A stretch of 10,113 bases of DNA, taken from the NCBI GenBank assembly GCA_003228495.1, contig QIDY01000157.1, forward strand, positions 1-10,113, written 5' to 3'. How positions within the stretch are numbered: the stretch's first letter is position 1; every line of letters begins with the position of its first letter. Positions 1 through 5,960 of this stretch are shown here, one piece after another. The DNA comes from Nitrospirota bacterium. Its GTDB lineage: Bacteria > Nitrospirota > Nitrospiria > Nitrospirales > UBA8639. Below the pieces are notes generated by a model. The model searched no databases, was not told where the DNA came from, and saw only the letters and a program-made list of their open reading frames with translations. The position numbers and the translations under genes were made by a program.

Positions 1-463
1 AATTGGAAATGTGTTCATGCACTTTCTGCAAATTCAAGAAATCAAGTGTGGTATCCGTCAACAGTCGAGGCTCCACCGTAATGACGGAACCTTTTGGCAT
101 ATGGAGATGTCTTCGCAGTAGGTCTGCGGTTTCTACCGGATCAATTTTCAATTTCAATGGGAACACTAAATTAGCCTGAAGGGGTAATTCAAATGAAGCC
201 AGTACGGCAAAGGTTTCAGTGTCCTCGTGTTCGGTATCCATCACACAACAACTCGCGGCTTCCGCAAGCAGATCGAACAACCATTCCGCCATATTCTCAT
301 CTAACGCAGCTAATACGGTGAGCACTTCGTGTTCACGATCTTGGTCTAACAACGCCTGCAACACTTCGATGGCCAAGCTGGGGTCACCATGTTCATGGCG
401 ACGCGCGTTGATTAAATGAATCAGATCACGTGTGAGAGGATCAGGACGGTACCAACTAGACAT
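1..463 (-). CDS. Unrecognised protein, C-terminus cut by window edge
   Basis: Reading the minus strand from an ATG at 463 gives 154 codons without a stop, running off the left edge, so this is the N-terminal part of a longer gene. The product starts MSSWYRPDPLTRDLIHLINA. It is acidic and His-rich, with an amphipathic helical first half (about residues 10-75, many Leu, Ala, Asp and Glu) and a more beta-like second half. I see no signal peptide, membrane segment or known motif and do not recognise the family. A GAAGG lies about 12 bases upstream of the ATG, rather far for a ribosome binding site. It follows the YjbQ-family gene on the same strand after a gap of about 110 bp, so co-transcription is possible but not shown. 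The unbroken frame and protein-like composition are the support for it being real. Confidence 0.7.
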   Translation of the reverse strand, partial: MSSWYRPDPLTRDLIHLINARRHEHGDPSLAIEVLQALLDQDREHEVLTVLAALDENMAEWLFDLLAEAASCCVMDTEHEDTETFAVLASFELPLQANLVFPLKLKIDPVETADLLRRHLHMPKGSVITVEPRLLTDTTLDFLNLQKVHEHISN

Positions 464-572
464 GACGATTACATACCTTCAAAAATGTTTCTGACTATTT
501 TGAGTGATTCCTACAAGCGACAAGGTAAAGCCAAAAGTATTTTCCCATTACCAGAACCAATTTGCCAACTTC

Positions 573-986
573 TTATTCGCCAATGACCTTGACCAAAACC
601 CGTTTGCGGCGACGGCCATCGAATTCCGCGTAGAAAATTTGTTCCCATGGGCCAAAATCCAACATCCCATTGGTAATGGCCACGACCACTTCCCGGCCCA
701 TAATTTGGCGTTTGATGTGCGCATCGCCATTGTCTTCGCCGGTGAGATTATGTTGGTAATCGGCACCATAGGGCACCAGCCGCTCAAGAAATCGCTCATA
801 GTCCTGCAATAAACCGGTTTCATCATCATTGATATAGACACTGGCAGTTATATGCATGGCATTGACTAACACCAACCCTTCCTGGATATCACTGTGCTGC
901 ACCACGCGTTCCACTTGTGCGGTGATATTCACATATTCCCGCCGCGACTGTGTATGAAACCAAAGTTCTTCCCGATAGGATTTCAT
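573..986 (-). CDS. YjbQ family (UPF0047) protein, 137 aa
   Basis: A small single-domain protein of the YjbQ/UPF0047 family. Members are often annotated as secondary thiamine-phosphate synthase on the basis of weak complementing activity; the physiological role is uncertain. Family hallmarks are visible: the strand-turn NAMHITASVYINDDE (around 42-56, with His45), then YQHNLTGEDNGDAHIKRQIMG (about 77-97, with His79, Asp85, Asp88 and His90, the expected metal or active-site residues), and a C-terminal segment with Trp114 and EFDG (121-124). Length is typical. An upstream in-frame ATG at 992 abuts the AGGAGG directly, whereas the ATG at 986 sits 6 bases after it, so 986 (MKSYREELWF) is the preferred start. 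It appears cytoplasmic. The downstream gene at 463 lies on the same strand. Confidence 0.9.
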   Translation of the reverse strand: MKSYREELWFHTQSRREYVNITAQVERVVQHSDIQEGLVLVNAMHITASVYINDDETGLLQDYERFLERLVPYGADYQHNLTGEDNGDAHIKRQIMGREVVVAITNGMLDFGPWEQIFYAEFDGRRRKRVLVKVIGE

Positions 987-992
987 CGGCAT

Positions 993-998
993 CCTCCT
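993..998 (-). promoter_or_regulatory. Ribosome binding site that decides the yjbQ start
   Basis: A perfect AGGAGG on the minus strand is followed immediately by ATGCCGATG. The first ATG (992) has no spacing, while the second (986) has the normal 6 bases, so translation most likely starts at 986. Confidence 0.75.
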
Positions 999-1001
999 CT
1001 A

Positions 1002-1172
1002 CTATAATCCAATGTACTCGATTCTCTCGCACTGACCACACCATTGCAAGTACGCCAAAACCGTCTCTATATCATGGCGGTCAAGCATACAAACAAGACC
1101 TTCTCGGATTTGACATGACCTGGACAGGGTGGTAAGAAAGTTTACCATTAGATGAATTCCTACGTCGGGCAT
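1002..1172 (-). CDS. Possible small protein upstream of yjbQ
   Basis: A 56-codon minus-strand frame from ATG at 1172; a shorter start at 1148 has AGGA 9 bases upstream and would give 48 codons. It ends in a TAG only 3 bases before the yjbQ AGGAGG, an arrangement that would suit translational coupling. The product has a protein-like composition with four cysteines and a C-terminal stretch around DIETVLAYLQWCGQCERIEY. The same frame stays open further upstream across the SH3 gene on the opposite strand, so chance is a real alternative. No family is recognised and there is no strong ribosome binding site at 1172. Confidence 0.3.
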   Translation of the reverse strand: MPDVGIHLMVNFLTTLSRSCQIREGLVCMLDRHDIETVLAYLQWCGQCERIEYIGL

Positions 1173-1254
1173 TTCTTGAACCGTTTCCAATACGCAGACA
1201 TGACCATTCAGGATAGTGCCACTTGCGTCTTTCCTTGAAAAGGAGATCGGGGTT

Positions 1255-1782
1255 ATGACAGCCACAATTGACACAATGTTTCCAAGAGAACGCCCCTCAC
1301 GCTGGAATATGCTATTCGCCGAAGAATCCGACAGGGATCTTGATTTCGACGAAGGGTTTGAAGAAGATGAACTCCACCAATCCAAGCCTCCCTCCCGCCG
1401 TCCTTTGCTGTGGATTCTGCTTTTGCTCTTGGTGGCTGCTGTCGCCTATTGGATGCTCAATGCACCCTCCCCGCAAATGCCCAATCCCATTGCCATGGAT
1501 TCAGCCGATCCTACGACTTTGCCATCGACGGCAGACTCACAATCCAACATACCCTCTCCTACCTTCAGAGAGGATCAAAGCGTTATGCTCGCGGAAGAAA
1601 AAGGAGGGTCTATGCTCATGGGGGATGCTAGAAACACGCAGCCTGGTCCCATGGTACAAGCCGGCGAGCCCCTGACCATTCTCGATGGAAGTTATCAACT
1701 CCAGGGATGGGTTTATCTCGTCCGAACGAAATCGGGAAAAACCGGATGGATTCCCGGCGAAAAGCTCAAGACCCAATCGTAA
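1255..1782 (+). CDS. Membrane-anchored SH3-like domain protein, 175 aa
   Basis: The predicted protein has an acidic cytoplasmic N-terminus (residues 1-43, with FDEGFEEDEL), a basic stretch (K44, R48, R49) and one hydrophobic helix at about 51-69 (LLWILLLLLVAAVAYWML), giving an N-in single-pass topology. A Pro/Ser-rich linker (70-105) leads to a bacterial SH3-like domain at about 110-172, recognised from the spacing of GEPLTILD, GWVYLVRT and GKTGWIPGEKL. Such periplasmic SH3b domains usually bind cell-wall or protein ligands; the ligand here is unknown. The start at 1255 is chosen because AAGGAG (1240-1245) lies 9 bases upstream; an in-frame ATG at 1216 lacks such a site. It appears to be a monocistronic unit between yjbQ, on the opposite strand, and hpnD. 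Confidence 0.8.
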   Translation: MTATIDTMFPRERPSRWNMLFAEESDRDLDFDEGFEEDELHQSKPPSRRPLLWILLLLLVAAVAYWMLNAPSPQMPNPIAMDSADPTTLPSTADSQSNIPSPTFREDQSVMLAEEKGGSMLMGDARNTQPGPMVQAGEPLTILDGSYQLQGWVYLVRTKSGKTGWIPGEKLKTQS

Positions 1783-1911
1783 CGCATAGTCGAGGATTCA
1801 AATCCCTAAAATATCGCAATAAATCATTACCACATTTTTTTTGACACTCGCCATTCAACCCTTCTGCTCACGAAATTCCCTACATCCCTCAGGCTTTCTC
1901 TTTTTCCACAA

Positions 1912-1941
1912 TTGAACCACCCGGATCATCCTTGCTAGTGT
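1912..1941 (+). promoter_or_regulatory. Candidate promoter for hpnD operon
   Basis: TTGAAC (1912-1917), an 18-base spacer and TAGTGT (1936-1941), preceded by TGC as an extended -10, lie about 40 bases before the hpnD ATG. This is a visual sigma70-type match only and could be chance. The rest of the 198-bp gap (1783-1980) shows no clear terminator. Confidence 0.2.
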
Positions 1942-1980
1942 GAAGCTCTGCTTTCAAAACAGGATGATATAACCAAGCCC

Positions 1981-2895
1981 ATGTCCGTCTCGGATCAGAT
2001 ATCTATGGAACCCATGTCGACAATTGAAGCTCAACAATTCTGTACTACCTACACCAAGCAAAGCGGCAGCAATTTTTATTATTCCTTCCTCTTTCTTCCC
2101 AAGTCTCGACGTGAAGCTATGTACACAATTTATGCGTTGTGTCGAATGGTGGATAGTGCCGTTGACGATCCATCACCAGGCAGTAACCCATTAGAGGTCT
2201 TGGAAACATGGCGACAAGAGGTCTCAGCCGCCTACGAGGAGCATCCATCGCTTCCGGTGACGATCAGCCTAGCCGCACACCTGCAACAGTTCGACATTCC
2301 CGAACAATTGCTGCAAGAATTAATCTCCGGCGTCGAAATGGACTTAACCATCAATCGCTACGCCACCTTTTCGGACCTCTACCCCTACTGCTACCGCGTC
2401 GCCTCGGTGGTCGGGCTTATTTGTCTCAAAATATTCAAGACGCAGTCCCCCAAGGCAGAAGAATATGCCGTGAATTTAGGCCTGGCCTTTCAACTAACCA
2501 ATATGCTTCGGGATCTCTATAGCGATGCCCAAGAAAATCGTGTCTATCTTCCACAAGAAGATTTCCAACGATTTGGATATTCCGTGGAGTCTCTGCTCGA
2601 CAGACAATCCTCTCCAGCCCTCCAGGAACTAATGAAATTCGAATGTGCACGAGCTCGGGCTTATTATCAGCAAGCCCATAACATTCTCCATACGCTTCCC
2701 GCCTCCGATCAAAAAGCACTCGTCGTAGCTGAAATTATGCGGGGAGTCTACAGTACCATTCTCCACAAAATTGAGGAACAGAATTATCCCGTTTTTGGGC
2801 CCCGAACCAGGATCTCGTCATTTCAACGCCTGGGCATTGCCACTACCATTTGGTTCCGATCCTTCTTCACCCGACGTTTCGTCCCATCCATGTGA
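1981..2895 (+). CDS. hpnD: Squalene/phytoene synthase family, HpnD-like
   Basis: A trans-isoprenyl diphosphate synthase of the squalene/phytoene synthase family, 304 aa, the usual length. In the HpnCDE route HpnD condenses two farnesyl diphosphates to presqualene diphosphate, which HpnC converts to hydroxysqualene and HpnE to squalene, the hopanoid precursor. Visible hallmarks: SNFYYSFLFLP (30-40), the first Asp-rich motif DSAVDD (58-63), YCYRVASVVGLIC (136-148), and the second motif QLTNMLRDLYSDAQENR (171-187, D178 and D182) followed by VYLPQEDFQRFG (188-199). HpnD is favoured over phytoene synthase by these motifs and by the adjacent hpnE. The start at 1981 is the first ATG; in-frame ATGs at 2005 and 2014 are alternatives, and no strong ribosome binding site picks one. 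The stop overlaps the hpnE GTG. No hpnC is present in this window. Confidence 0.85.
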   Translation: MSVSDQISMEPMSTIEAQQFCTTYTKQSGSNFYYSFLFLPKSRREAMYTIYALCRMVDSAVDDPSPGSNPLEVLETWRQEVSAAYEEHPSLPVTISLAAHLQQFDIPEQLLQELISGVEMDLTINRYATFSDLYPYCYRVASVVGLICLKIFKTQSPKAEEYAVNLGLAFQLTNMLRDLYSDAQENRVYLPQEDFQRFGYSVESLLDRQSSPALQELMKFECARARAYYQQAHNILHTLPASDQKALVVAEIMRGVYSTILHKIEEQNYPVFGPRTRISSFQRLGIATTIWFRSFFTRRFVPSM

Positions 2896-4280
2896 CACAC
2901 CACATCCTCATACTAGGGAATAATCTCACCGGGTTGATCACGGCCTACCGGCTTCTCCACTATGGCTTTCGCATCAGCATTATCGACCCACCATCCCATG
3001 CTCAACCAACTGGTTGCGTGGGAACCGCTCAAGCATCGACGGAACCAACAGCACCACTTCCATCCTTTCCCCCAGACAAAAGCCTATTTATTCCTCTCAT
3101 TCTCCATGGATTTTATCATTCCACCTGGGCGCTCTTTCAGGAATTGTCGTTTGAATGGCCCCCACAGGCATTTCAACCCGTTGGCGTAGAGTTTGTCATT
3201 GAAGACAAAAAAACGATGATGCCCCCCAACCCCTCACGACTGGCATGGCTCCACCCCCTCACCCGATTCACCTTGTTCAAAGGCCTTTCCTGGTCGGATC
3301 GCTGGAATATCATCAATTTTCTGGAAAAACAATGGGAAGACCATATTCTCCCCAATCACAATCCCGACATCGAAAGTGTAGAAGCCTGGCTCATCTCCGC
3401 CAAGCAATCCGAACGCAGCCGTTCCAATTTTTGGAATCCACTGTGCCGGCTTTTTTTACAATGTGATGCCCCACAAGCCTCTCTGGGTGCATTCATTGAA
3501 GTCCTTTCTCAATACTGGTTCGGGCAACCCTTCAATGCCGCAACCTTTCTGGCACCTCCAGAAACTCTGAGCAAGCTGCGGACAGAACTCCGACAACTCT
3601 TAATGAACAAAGGAGTGCAGTTCCACTCCACCAAAGCAAGACTCCAAATCAACACTGGCACGGAGAGGATTCAAGCCATTGAGGTGGACAAAAACGACCA
3701 CAAAGCGCAGGCCTATATCTCCGCGTTAACACCCCAGAACCTCCTTCCTTTACTTCCTGAACGAGCCTTAGCCTGTTATGCCAATTTCTCATCATTAGGA
3801 CATATTCCGGAAGTGTATGGGCGAGCAATCGGGTTTACGCTGCAAGAGAACCCCAGTTCACCACGACTCATCCTCAATTCGGATCCGTTTGACTGGATCA
3901 CCAGTCAGCCCGATTCGGTATTGAATTCACCAAAGACCATGGTTACCTGTGTCACACTGCAGGAAGCTATCGCCCAGGAAAACTCCGAGGATTGGCTCAC
4001 TCACAAAGCATGGGCCTGCCTACACAATCACTTCAATCTTTCGCCGGCAAATTCGCAAGAATCCTGCAAACCCCACATCATTCGGCAAGTCGGCCCATTC
4101 TTTCCCTGCCTGCGAGGGTCTCGAGCCTACCGGCCCATTCCTACGACACCGCTTTCCAATTTCTTTCTGGCTGGTCCCTGGACCGCCACCAATCTTCCCC
4201 CTTCTCTGGAAAGTACTATCAAAAGTGCCAATCAATGTGCGCAGGCGGTAGCCGCATCTTTCTACACCACCACACATTGA
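2892..4280 (+). CDS. hpnE: HpnE-like FAD-dependent squalene-pathway oxidoreductase
   Basis: An amine-oxidase/phytoene-desaturase-type flavoprotein, 462 aa from the chosen start. HpnE reduces hydroxysqualene to squalene. The N-terminal Rossmann strand-turn-helix is present (HHILILGNNLTGLITAYRLL, then GFRISIID), but the usual GxGxxG reads G9-N-N-L-T-G14. The C-terminal FAD segment is well kept: RPIPTTPLSNFFLAGPWTAT, then PPSLESTIKSANQCAQAVA, as in HpnE where a short Glu-containing helix follows. The start is taken as GTG at 2892, which overlaps the hpnD TGA in GTGA and puts the Rossmann strand at the very N-terminus; an ATG at 2850 would add 14 residues overlapping hpnD. The tight overlap with hpnD indicates translational coupling. 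The middle of the protein is divergent. Confidence 0.82.
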   Translation: MTHHILILGNNLTGLITAYRLLHYGFRISIIDPPSHAQPTGCVGTAQASTEPTAPLPSFPPDKSLFIPLILHGFYHSTWALFQELSFEWPPQAFQPVGVEFVIEDKKTMMPPNPSRLAWLHPLTRFTLFKGLSWSDRWNIINFLEKQWEDHILPNHNPDIESVEAWLISAKQSERSRSNFWNPLCRLFLQCDAPQASLGAFIEVLSQYWFGQPFNAATFLAPPETLSKLRTELRQLLMNKGVQFHSTKARLQINTGTERIQAIEVDKNDHKAQAYISALTPQNLLPLLPERALACYANFSSLGHIPEVYGRAIGFTLQENPSSPRLILNSDPFDWITSQPDSVLNSPKTMVTCVTLQEAIAQENSEDWLTHKAWACLHNHFNLSPANSQESCKPHIIRQVGPFFPCLRGSRAYRPIPTTPLSNFFLAGPWTATNLPPSLESTIKSANQCAQAVAASFYTTTH

Positions 4281-4313
4281 CATCTCACCCCCTCAAACTT
4301 AAGATCCTCGCCT

Positions 4314-4970
4314 ATGGATTTACCTCGACTCAGTGCCTCTCTACACGATTGCCAACGCTGCCAGCTTGCTTCTGGTCGAACCCAAGTGGTCTTCGGCACC
4401 GGCAACCCACAGGCCTCCATCATGTTCGTGGGAGAAGCTCCAGGGTTTTATGAAGACCGGCAGGGCGAACCATTCGTGGGAGCGGCAGGAAAATTACTCA
4501 CGGAATTATTGCAATCAATTGGATTAGAACGATCCGACATTTATATTGCCAATGTCATCAAATGCCGTCCACCTAACAATCGAGATCCACTTCCTGATGA
4601 AATCAACACTTGCAAACCGTTTCTCTTGCAACAGATCGAACTCATTCAGCCAAAGCTGGTCTGCACCTTGGGAAACTTTGCTACACAAACGTTGTTGGAA
4701 AGAAAAGTCGGCATCACCAAAGTTCGCGGGCAGGTCATTCGCTTAGAAAACTTCGTCGTCTTTCCCTTGTTTCATCCCGCTGCTGCCTTGCACCAGGGCA
4801 ATCTACGTGTCCCACTCAAAGAAGACTTCCAAAAACTTAAAACTGTCTTGGAGCAAATGAGCCAGACCCCCACCCTTCCCAATACCATATCACAACCAAC
4901 CCTTTCCACCCCTCAAGAACCTCCCAAAGAAACCCCAGCCGATCCCCCCATCCAAATGAACTTATTCTAG
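4314..4970 (+). CDS. udg: Family 4 (Fe-S) uracil-DNA glycosylase
   Basis: A base-excision repair enzyme that removes uracil from DNA, 218 aa. Four cysteines in the family 4 pattern (C13-x2-C16, C84 in KCRPPNNRDP, C100) would hold a [4Fe-4S] cluster. The catalytic motif GEAPGFYEDRQGEPFVGAAG covers residues 40-59, and the second motif FHPAAALHQGNLR covers 153-165 (H154). The catalytic domain ends near residue 182. A Pro/Thr-rich tail (about 183-213) follows and closes with QMNLF, which resembles the bacterial sliding-clamp-binding pentapeptide (QxxLF). The gene starts 33 bp after hpnE on the same strand with no terminator between, so it probably shares the transcript. No good ribosome binding site is visible before the ATG. 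The link with squalene genes looks like operon hitch-hiking rather than shared function. Confidence 0.93.
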   Translation: MDLPRLSASLHDCQRCQLASGRTQVVFGTGNPQASIMFVGEAPGFYEDRQGEPFVGAAGKLLTELLQSIGLERSDIYIANVIKCRPPNNRDPLPDEINTCKPFLLQQIELIQPKLVCTLGNFATQTLLERKVGITKVRGQVIRLENFVVFPLFHPAAALHQGNLRVPLKEDFQKLKTVLEQMSQTPTLPNTISQPTLSTPQEPPKETPADPPIQMNLF

Positions 4971-4989
4971 GCAAGGAAAAACAGCCAAA

Positions 4990-5025
4990 AAAAATTGACT
5001 CGAATTACCATAGCCCTCAATTTTT
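4990..5025 (+). terminator. Weak terminator-like hairpin after udg
   Basis: AAAAATTGA (4990-4998) and TCAATTTTT (5017-5025) form a 9-bp inverted repeat around an 18-base loop, with A-runs before and T-runs after. The stem has only one G:C pair, so any terminator activity would be weak; it could act in either direction. Confidence 0.25.
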
Positions 5026-5103
5026 ATCTTTGATTCCCAGTTTAATTCCAAACCGATCCCTTTGGGTGAGTTCCACAAAATGGACATTTGTTCATCATTC
5101 CCC

Positions 5104-5132
5104 TTTACATACGACTCAATACGACCGAGAAT
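5104..5132 (+). promoter_or_regulatory. Candidate promoter for the small ORF at 5180
   Basis: TTTACA (5104-5109), a 17-base spacer and GAGAAT (5127-5132) match 5/6 and 4/6 of the sigma70 consensus, about 48 bases before the ATG at 5180. It is a visual match only. Confidence 0.25.
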
Positions 5133-5179
5133 AAAAAAAGAAGCGCACGAAAACCATTTATTGAAACAATGGAGGTCCC

Positions 5180-5341
5180 ATGGACACTGGATACCCCGCG
5201 TTAATCGCTGAGCCTCTTAGCAACGAAAAGGTCGTGCAACCCTCAAAGATCCCTAGCACGGCAGATCCCGAAAAAGCCCAGGCCGCTCTCACGAACCCTG
5301 AGCCAACGGGTAGGCCACCCACAATTGGAAACGCTTCTTAA
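5180..5341 (+). CDS. Small Pro-rich hypothetical protein, 53 aa
   Basis: A short frame, MDTGYPALIAEPLSNEKVVQ onward, ending in IGNAS. The ATG is preceded by GGAGGT (5171-5176), a near-perfect though close-set ribosome binding site. The product is hydrophilic and rich in Pro, Ala, Ser and Thr, with no signal peptide, membrane helix, cysteine or recognisable domain, and is probably mostly disordered. It stands alone between udg and the repeat elements. The ribosome binding site and a possible upstream promoter are the evidence for translation; no family is recognised, and it may be lineage-specific. Bases 5342-5482 after it show nothing I can support. Confidence 0.45.
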   Translation: MDTGYPALIAEPLSNEKVVQPSKIPSTADPEKAQAALTNPEPTGRPPTIGNAS

Positions 5342-5482
5342 AGCATTCAATCCTCGTGTTTCAAAACAGGGCTTCTCGCTCTCCTTGAGTGACAAAGGCA
5401 CATCTCTTTCTTCTCATTCCAGCCCACAAAAATGTTCCCTCCGCTCATACAGCCAACTTTCACCTACTATCCAACAAAAAAA

Positions 5483-5673
5483 CCTAGGAGGCTGTCCGAG
5501 ATTAGTGATCGTCACGAAGTAGGCTTAAGTAAAAGGTAAGAAGGTAGAAGTGAAAAGTCAGGGTCACTGAATATTTCCATTTTTCTTACTTCTCACTCCT
5601 TACTTCTCACTTTTTACTTCGTTGATCCGGCGCAACCACAGTAGACCAACCTCATCTCGGACAGCCTCCTAGG
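5483..5673. mobile_element. MITE-like element with 20-bp terminal inverted repeats
   Basis: The 191-bp element begins CCTAGGAGGCTGTCCGAGAT (5483-5502) and ends with its exact reverse complement (5654-5673). Inside, ACGAAGTA (5514-5521) pairs with TACTTCGT (5615-5622). A purine-rich arm (about 5527-5558) is also imperfectly complementary to a pyrimidine-rich arm (about 5587-5618), so the whole element could fold into one long hairpin. It has no coding capacity. Because CCTAGG is itself a palindrome, the two ends also form a direct repeat of CCTAGG/CTAG, which may be a target duplication like the YTAR type seen with IS5-group elements. The parent transposase is unknown. Confidence 0.75.
5585..5611. 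repeat. Short tandem repeat inside the MITE-like element
   Basis: CTTACTTCTCACT occurs at 5585-5597 and 5599-5611 with a 14-base period, followed by a partial third copy (TTTTTACTTC, ending at 5620). It forms the pyrimidine-rich arm of the large hairpin. Confidence 0.8.
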
Positions 5674-5688
5674 CATCACGTGAGACAT

Positions 5689-5800
5689 AAAAGGGGTTAG
5701 ACTTGACTTACAATCTTAAATCGACAAGGACATTTTGCTTAGAAGTACCACCATCAGATTAAGATTTATTGAGGTAAATTAATCGAGTCTGACCCTTTTT
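5689..5800. repeat. Second long imperfect inverted repeat (REP/MITE-like)
   Basis: AAAAGGGGTTAGACTTGA (5689-5706) pairs with TCGAGTCTGACCCTTTTT (5783-5800) over 18 positions, 15 Watson-Crick and 3 G-T. A nested AATCTTAA (5712-5719) pairs with TTAAGATT (5759-5766). The outer arm resembles the GTCAGACTCGA-type ends I associate with REP-like palindromic units, but I cannot confirm that here. It is 15 bp from the first element and has no ORF. As RNA on the plus strand it would end in a U-run and could also act as a terminator-like structure before ydbH. Confidence 0.6.
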
Positions 5801-5837
5801 AATCCTCCTATTGTGGTGAAGATACCGTCACGCTACT

Positions 5838-5960
5838 ATGAACTATAACTCCGTCCTAAAAAATAAATTTGTGGAATGCATGACCAACCCCCATCATCAT
5901 TTCCTTCCAATCGCCTCGGCTCTTGATCCCTTTATGTTTGTCCCACAATCACAATCATGA
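5838..5960 (+). other. 40-codon ORF overlapping the ydbH start
   Basis: A frame starting MNYNSVLKNK and ending PQSQS terminates in TGA inside ATGA at 5957-5960, overlapping the ydbH ATG. ydbH itself has no visible ribosome binding site, so translational coupling is conceivable. The ORF has no clear ribosome binding site of its own and its composition is not convincing. Confidence 0.15.

Noticed and set aside
504..812. 102-codon plus-strand frame
   Set aside because: It is the complement of the well-supported yjbQ gene and has no ribosome binding site.
1002..1385. 127-codon minus-strand frame as one gene
   Set aside because: Its first half is the complement of the SH3 gene's N-terminus and is low-complexity Ser-rich; only the last 48-56 codons are plausible.
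1841..1869. Perfect TTGACA at 1841-1846 as the hpnD -35 box
   Set aside because: No acceptable -10 hexamer lies 16-18 bases downstream (CTGCTC and neighbours).
5325..5522. 65-codon plus-strand frame
   Set aside because: Ser-rich, no ribosome binding site, and it runs into the left arm of the MITE-like element.
5585..5611. Tandem CTTACTTCTCACT units as a CRISPR array
   Set aside because: Units are 13-14 bases, adjacent without spacers and only two and a half copies.
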